From Deinococcus aquiradiocola (GTDB lineage Bacteria > Deinococcota > Deinococci > Deinococcales > Deinococcaceae), in contig NZ_BMOE01000005.1 of the NCBI RefSeq assembly GCF_014646915.1, positions 62,001-126,000 of the forward strand: a stretch of DNA of 64,000 bases. Direction: 5' to 3'. The notes under the pieces are model-generated. The model did no database searches. It saw only the letters and a program-made list of their open reading frames with translations, and was not told where the DNA came from. Positions within the stretch are counted from its first letter, which is position 1; each line of letters opens with the position of its first letter. The position numbers were made by a program, and so were the translations under genes. Below are positions 60,801 through 64,000 of this stretch, piece after piece.

Positions 60801-62242
60801 TGGCCGTCCACCAGCGTCGAGCCGCCCACGTAATCCACTCCCTCGGGCAGCAGCAGCGAGGCGAGCAGCGTCACGTTGCTGCCCGGCTCGCCCAGACCCG
60901 GCACACCCTGCAGCGCGTACGGCTGCCGCACGGTGGTCACGCGGCGCTCGTCGCCGGACTCCGTGGCGAGCAGCTGCGAGCCGACCGGCAGCCCGATCTG
61001 GACGTCCTCTCCGTTCGGCAGCACCGTGACCGGCAGGACCGTGAACTGGAGGCGCCCCGCCTGCTGCGGCACCACCTGAAGCTGCCCGACGACCGTGCCG
61101 CCCGCGTCCACGCTGAGGTCCACGGGCGACACCGTCATGCCCGTCCCGCCGCCGACCAGGGTGAAGGTCAGGGCGTGGTGCGTGGGGTTGCGCAGCAGCA
61201 CGTTCACGCTGCTGATCACGCCGACGCTTCCCTCGTCCGGCTGCGCCACCTGCAGACTCAGCAGTTCGCGCCGCAGGTCGCCGCTCACGTCCGTCATGTC
61301 CGGCAGGCCCGAGAGCTGCACCCGGAACCGTCCGTCCTGCGCGGGGCCGTACGCGACGGTGCCGGAGAAGCTCAGGTGTGCCTCTTCGCCCACCGGGACG
61401 GTCACGGTCTGCTCGCCGCTCTCCACGTCCGGCGTCACCCAGTCCGGGAAGACCGGCGTGGCCCGCACGCTCAGGGGCGTGCTGCCGGGGTTGCGGAGCG
61501 TCAGGTCGAAGGTCGTGACCTCGCCCGGCAGGACCGACGCGTCGTCCGTCTTCAGTTCCGCGAGGCCGCCCGACAGGACGTGATCGGTGCGCGTCACTGG
61601 CCGGGCCTGCGCGACCGTCACGTCGCGCGCGTCCTGCACGCTCGATTCGTTCAGCGTGCCGGTCAGGTTCACGGTGCCGCCCGCCGAGGCGACCATCCGG
61701 ACCGTCAGCGTGCCGCTCTCGCCGCTGGCGAGCGTCAGTGGGCGGCGCGTGTCGCCCAGCGTCAGCAGGTCGTCCGGGGCGTTCAGGACGGGGGTCAACG
61801 TGATCGGCAGGCCGTACCCGTTCGTGACGGTCAGCCGCGCCTCGAACGGCTCACCGAGCGTCACCTGTGCAGGCACGTCCAGCCGCAGGCGCGTCTGCGG
61901 CTCCACGATCACGTCGCGGTCCGTAGCGGGACCCGTCACGTCCAGCACCGCGCTGTCCTCCCCGTCCCCGGCGAGGCGGCCGCCGTCCGTCAGGAGCCGC
62001 AGCGGGTAGCGGCCCACCGGCAGGTCCAGCAGCAGTCCGTCCTCGGGCACGTCGTACGCCGCGTCGCCCACCTGCAGCCGCGCGGGAATGCCGACCCCGC
62101 CGCTGCGCTCCAGCAGCGTGTGCAGCGTGACGGGCACCGCGCCCGCCGTGCCGCCCGCCAGGGTGCCCAGCAGCAGGCACGACAGCAGCCTCGCGCAGCG
62201 CCAGCCGCCCGGCCCGGCTCCCTTCTTCCTGTTCGCGTTCAT
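57800..62242 (-). CDS. Giant exported protein: Ig-like repeats plus C-terminal beta-barrel-like region
   Basis: 1480 aa. Signal peptide (about 15-35). Residues about 36-560 are Ig-like/CARDB-type repeats with recurring VTV-x-GE and LTV-N patterns. About 560-750 adds Ig-like domains, and from about 755 to the end there are many alternating strands (GSFGVRFSGGDVSVDARLRGY, VSYGVQVAYRTPELQAALNYG, ATGSVEVGRDFG) characteristic of an outer-membrane barrel. It resembles an usher or surface-assembly pore in outline, but no family is certain. ATG overlaps the upstream stop; stop overlaps the next start. Confidence 0.75.
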   Translation of the reverse strand: MNANRKKGAGPGGWRCARLLSCLLLGTLAGGTAGAVPVTLHTLLERSGGVGIPARLQVGDAAYDVPEDGLLLDLPVGRYPLRLLTDGGRLAGDGEDSAVLDVTGPATDRDVIVEPQTRLRLDVPAQVTLGEPFEARLTVTNGYGLPITLTPVLNAPDDLLTLGDTRRPLTLASGESGTLTVRMVASAGGTVNLTGTLNESSVQDARDVTVAQARPVTRTDHVLSGGLAELKTDDASVLPGEVTTFDLTLRNPGSTPLSVRATPVFPDWVTPDVESGEQTVTVPVGEEAHLSFSGTVAYGPAQDGRFRVQLSGLPDMTDVSGDLRRELLSLQVAQPDEGSVGVISSVNVLLRNPTHHALTFTLVGGGTGMTVSPVDLSVDAGGTVVGQLQVVPQQAGRLQFTVLPVTVLPNGEDVQIGLPVGSQLLATESGDERRVTTVRQPYALQGVPGLGEPGSNVTLLASLLLPEGVDYVGGSTLVDGQPLPDPRVGPDGRLFWPLGNARASGTLSFRVSHPDLLPTLPPLDLTARVGGRDLYLSGEVDSIRADDATVLTGQERQGLIRQPRQGAVLRGADKTGVVLEGPVGVPVTLSVNGVPVPDAQVGEETVTLGRRRLNFVGVPLRPGRNTLEARYGAQTDVLTVDVAGAPTALRIDAVGAVADGASPVTLRVLAVDANGVTSGNGMVTVNTDLEPLVPDADPREAGYQVTMRDGVAVLRLTPLVTARRVTVSAALGKLTARQSVFVDIQTRERYAYQGSFGVRFSGGDVSVDARLRGYAELPLWGGQLQVAADSDGLRDAVTTASSQGRFPSTGSATEAQGTLSSDFGVAFRFERRNLSAGYYAAPLTLAPLPPLPNFSALRAEVRDLGVAGLTVQGYVGQLPGSAVTETFVPDGRRSFVLESLPQPGSELVTVMSGGISRTLLAGREYTLDTATGTLVLARALSRYDSQFLQQTLVVVYAPASQGARVLSYGVGASYARGPWTVSAAALNVGAGTLAGSRDVPVSYGVQVAYRTPELQAALNYGVSSFDPDGKFALNGTYVSPDARVTASANLTRTPGTGVVGQAEATVRLDAFRVRVAHLSLNVTPASETQPQPVNAQRSTVTVERPVGGGVTLGAGLEYAWARPDGVQGGLAGVLLARYERGGSSLEVTHAQPFGANVAALTRVTGSLALTSSTFLEARLARVWDETGTLVGELGVRQTLGSVNFSVIYQLPNASGESSRARFGVSAPIPITDHLSANVSASVLRDLGNGVFTASGTVALRYRQAGFAATGSVEVGRDFGAQDGRTANRLILRGGASGSLNDNDVSFDAVYNVMPSPGGQFTFGLARRTSDLTLLTYHRLNTGSGALGVATAGIGTVLEGEAQLSWQPWLQSEQPVLHGLQLQPGLAYRVPLSDPSRFAVQGSAGVSVPLSEKFALAATLFVLYQPAQDAPLDLSSALDLKYVVSPGLRFVAGYTLAHVDALTPDARPGFHVRAELYGGTP

Positions 62243-63774
62243 GGGAGCCTCCAGCTCAGCTGCGGATCGCTGTCGGCCGCCGGACCGGGCAGGACGTACG
62301 TCAGGGTGCGCGTGCCCGTCAGGGTCGCGAAACGGAATTCCTTCACGCTGTCGTCCGGCAGGGACTCGCTCAGCACCACGTCCGTGACCGGCACGCTGGA
62401 CGTCAGGACGAGCGTCACGAGCGTCCCGCCGCCCGGCAGGGCCTTCACGGTCCGCATCAGGCGCAGCGGACCCTGCTGCACGCTCCCGCCGTCACGGACC
62501 GGGGTGGACAGCGTCGCCTGTGGGCGCAGCAGCGCGAAGTCGGCCGTCGTGAGGACCGCCACGTCCACCGTGCGCGTCCCGAGGCCCGGCGCGGCCTGGA
62601 AGGGTGCCTGACCACGGTCGAGCGTCACGAGCCAGCTGCCCGGCACGAGGTTCCGGAAGGTGTACCGTCCCTGGTCGTCCGTGAGGGACTGGACGCCGTT
62701 GGCGAGCAGCACGCGCACGCCCGCGAGCGGCGTCTCGCCGGGGTCGCGGCGACTGTTGCCGTTCGCGTCGATGAACACCTCACCCGTCAGGGTCGCGCGC
62801 CGGTCGAAGACGCCTGCCGTGACGCTCAGGGCCGCGCCCGCCTCGTTCGAGGTGAGCGCCGTGCCGTCCGTCAGCACGCCGGTCGCGCTCGCCACGGCCG
62901 TCAGCTGCGCGGCCGCGCCCGCCAGGACCACGGCGCGGTACGTGACCTGCAGCTTCCGACCGGCCGGGACGACGCCCGTGAAGATCAGGACGTTCCCCTC
63001 CTGCCGGACGCTGCCGCCCGGCACGCTCAGGCTGCCCGACCCGCCCACGTACGCGAGGCCCGCCGGGAGCGTCACGCGCAGCTCGGTCTGCAGGGCGCTC
63101 CCGGCGGGGTTCTGCACGGCGGCCGTGAAGGTCGGGGCGTCGCCCACGCTCGCCTGAGCGGGCATGACGGTGTGCGTGAGCAGCAGCGTCAGGTTCTGCA
63201 GGGCGTCGAGGCGCGTGACGTTCGACGCGTCGCGCGTCCCGTCCGCGCAGGTCGCCGTGAGGTTCACGAGCAGTGGACCGTTCACGGGCCCGGACGCACT
63301 CACGCCGAGCAGCACGGCGCGCTGCTCGCCCGGCGCGAGCGTCAGGTCCGTCAGCGGCTGCAGGGCCGCCGAGCCGCTCTGCGCGGCCAGCACCGTGACG
63401 GTCACACCCGGCGTGGGCGTGAGCAGTTCGGCGGCCAGCGTGACGGCCCCGGCGCGCAGGCCCGTCTGCGTGACCGTGTACGGCACCGTGACCGTGCCGG
63501 GCGCCACGAAACTCAGGGTGCGCGAGGGGCTGGCCGTGCTGCCGTCCGGGCCGACCTGCGGCACGCAGGCCCCCTGGCGGCGCAGCGTCACGGTGTTCGA
63601 CGGGACGCTCAGCGCACCGGCCTGCAGCGCCGCCGTGTTCTGCACGGTCGCGCCGGGAGCGGCCGCCTGTGCCTGCACGGTGCCCGTCGCCGCGAGCAGC
63701 AGTGCCAGACCGCCCGCGAGGAGGGACGCCGCGCGTTCTGGAGCGCGGAGGGGAAGGGGAGAGACGCGCGGCAT
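62239..63774 (-). CDS. Exported DUF11/SdrD-B-domain protein
   Basis: 511 aa. Signal peptide (LLAGGLALLLAATGTVQAQA), then a region of DUF11-type strands (TLPAGLAYVGGSGSL, VPAGRKLQVTYRAVV) and an SdrD-B-like domain at about 328 (LTGEVFIDANGNSRRDPGETPLAGVRV), followed by a C-terminal DUF11-like part. ATG 63774 is preferred over GTG 63780 because AAGGAGG lies 6 nt upstream. It overlaps the giant gene's start. Confidence 0.75.
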   Translation of the reverse strand: MPRVSPLPLRAPERAASLLAGGLALLLAATGTVQAQAAAPGATVQNTAALQAGALSVPSNTVTLRRQGACVPQVGPDGSTASPSRTLSFVAPGTVTVPYTVTQTGLRAGAVTLAAELLTPTPGVTVTVLAAQSGSAALQPLTDLTLAPGEQRAVLLGVSASGPVNGPLLVNLTATCADGTRDASNVTRLDALQNLTLLLTHTVMPAQASVGDAPTFTAAVQNPAGSALQTELRVTLPAGLAYVGGSGSLSVPGGSVRQEGNVLIFTGVVPAGRKLQVTYRAVVLAGAAAQLTAVASATGVLTDGTALTSNEAGAALSVTAGVFDRRATLTGEVFIDANGNSRRDPGETPLAGVRVLLANGVQSLTDDQGRYTFRNLVPGSWLVTLDRGQAPFQAAPGLGTRTVDVAVLTTADFALLRPQATLSTPVRDGGSVQQGPLRLMRTVKALPGGGTLVTLVLTSSVPVTDVVLSESLPDDSVKEFRFATLTGTRTLTYVLPGPAADSDPQLSWRLP

Positions 63775-63784
63775 CTTCACCTCC

Positions 63785-64000
63785 TTACTTGACCTTGACC
63801 GTCAGGACGAGCGTGAAGGTCCCGCCGGGCGCGAGCGCGTCCAGGCTGTTCACGCTGCCGTTGCCGTCGCTGTTCACGCCCACCCAGAAGCGGCCGAGCG
63901 GCAGGGAGGTCGGCGCGGCCACGTTCCAGCTCGCGCCGTCGTCCACCGAGTACAGCACGCTGCCCGCCGCGCCGACCGACACGAGTTCGGTGTCGGCGGG
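63785..64000 (-). CDS. C-terminal end of an exported/repeat protein (partial)
   Basis: Open to the window edge, so only the last 71 residues are visible: SVGAAGSVLYSVDDGASWNVAAPTSL-type sequence ending TLVLTVKVK, of DUF11-like character. The TAA stop is 10 nt before the next ATG. First visible gene of the envelope operon. Confidence 0.6.
   Translation of the reverse strand, partial: PADTELVSVGAAGSVLYSVDDGASWNVAAPTSLPLGRFWVGVNSDGNGSVNSLDALAPGGTFTLVLTVKVK

Overview
The window is GC-rich bacterial chromosome that reads as Deinococcus or a close relative. This is inferred, not searched. The signs are the GC content, lysine synthesis through alpha-aminoadipate (homocitrate synthase plus a two-subunit homoaconitase), many genes with a TANNNT-type -10 box only 5-10 nt before the start codon (leaderless-type starts), and abundant GTG/TTG starts. 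No rRNA, tRNA or CRISPR array was seen.

Layout. 1-4.3 kb: a BTAD-type regulator, the def-fmt pair and a small, very acidic protein. 4.3-5.8 kb: a composite repeat, then an AT-rich cassette (one unknown gene) bracketed by two 137-bp elements with inverted ends; the right-hand element supplies the stop codon of an aldo/keto reductase. 6.9-18.8 kb: homocitrate synthase, a PhzF protein, a secreted lipase, a BenE-type transporter, homoaconitase large subunit, VOC, second PhzF, membrane protein, homoaconitase small subunit, S58 peptidase, dienelactone hydrolase and tsaE. 18.8-25 kb: a large linker-rich protein, cdaA-cdaR (c-di-AMP synthesis), a 34-aa ORF and a secreted CuAO-N-like protein. 25-34 kb: ispE, a CAP lipoprotein, ubiX-ispD, a CBS-domain membrane protein, cytidine deaminase, SlyD, Der GTPase, EamA transporter and a small beta-rich exported protein. 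34-43 kb: clpP-clpX-lon, an rRNA m5U methyltransferase-like gene, dgkA, ybeY and a phoH-family gene. 43-52 kb: aroE coupled to two sensor kinases, OsmC, small proteins, mutM and pdxH. 52-64 kb: a PAS/GGDEF/EAL protein with degenerate catalytic motifs, then a tightly coupled operon of giant exported proteins that runs off the right edge.

How it fits together. Three proteostasis genes (clpP, clpX, lon) sit in a row. Isoprenoid genes ispD and ispE lie 2 kb apart. Lysine genes are split into two transcription units with their own promoters, the first carrying a pair of operator-like repeats. A family of modular repeats (modules A and B) sits at the 3' ends of genes, several times touching the stop codon.

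Most interesting parts: the repeat-bracketed AT-rich cassette, the modular repeat family, and the right-hand envelope operon, which combines an exported Ig-like/beta-barrel protein with SdrD-B/DUF11-type proteins and has no function I can name.
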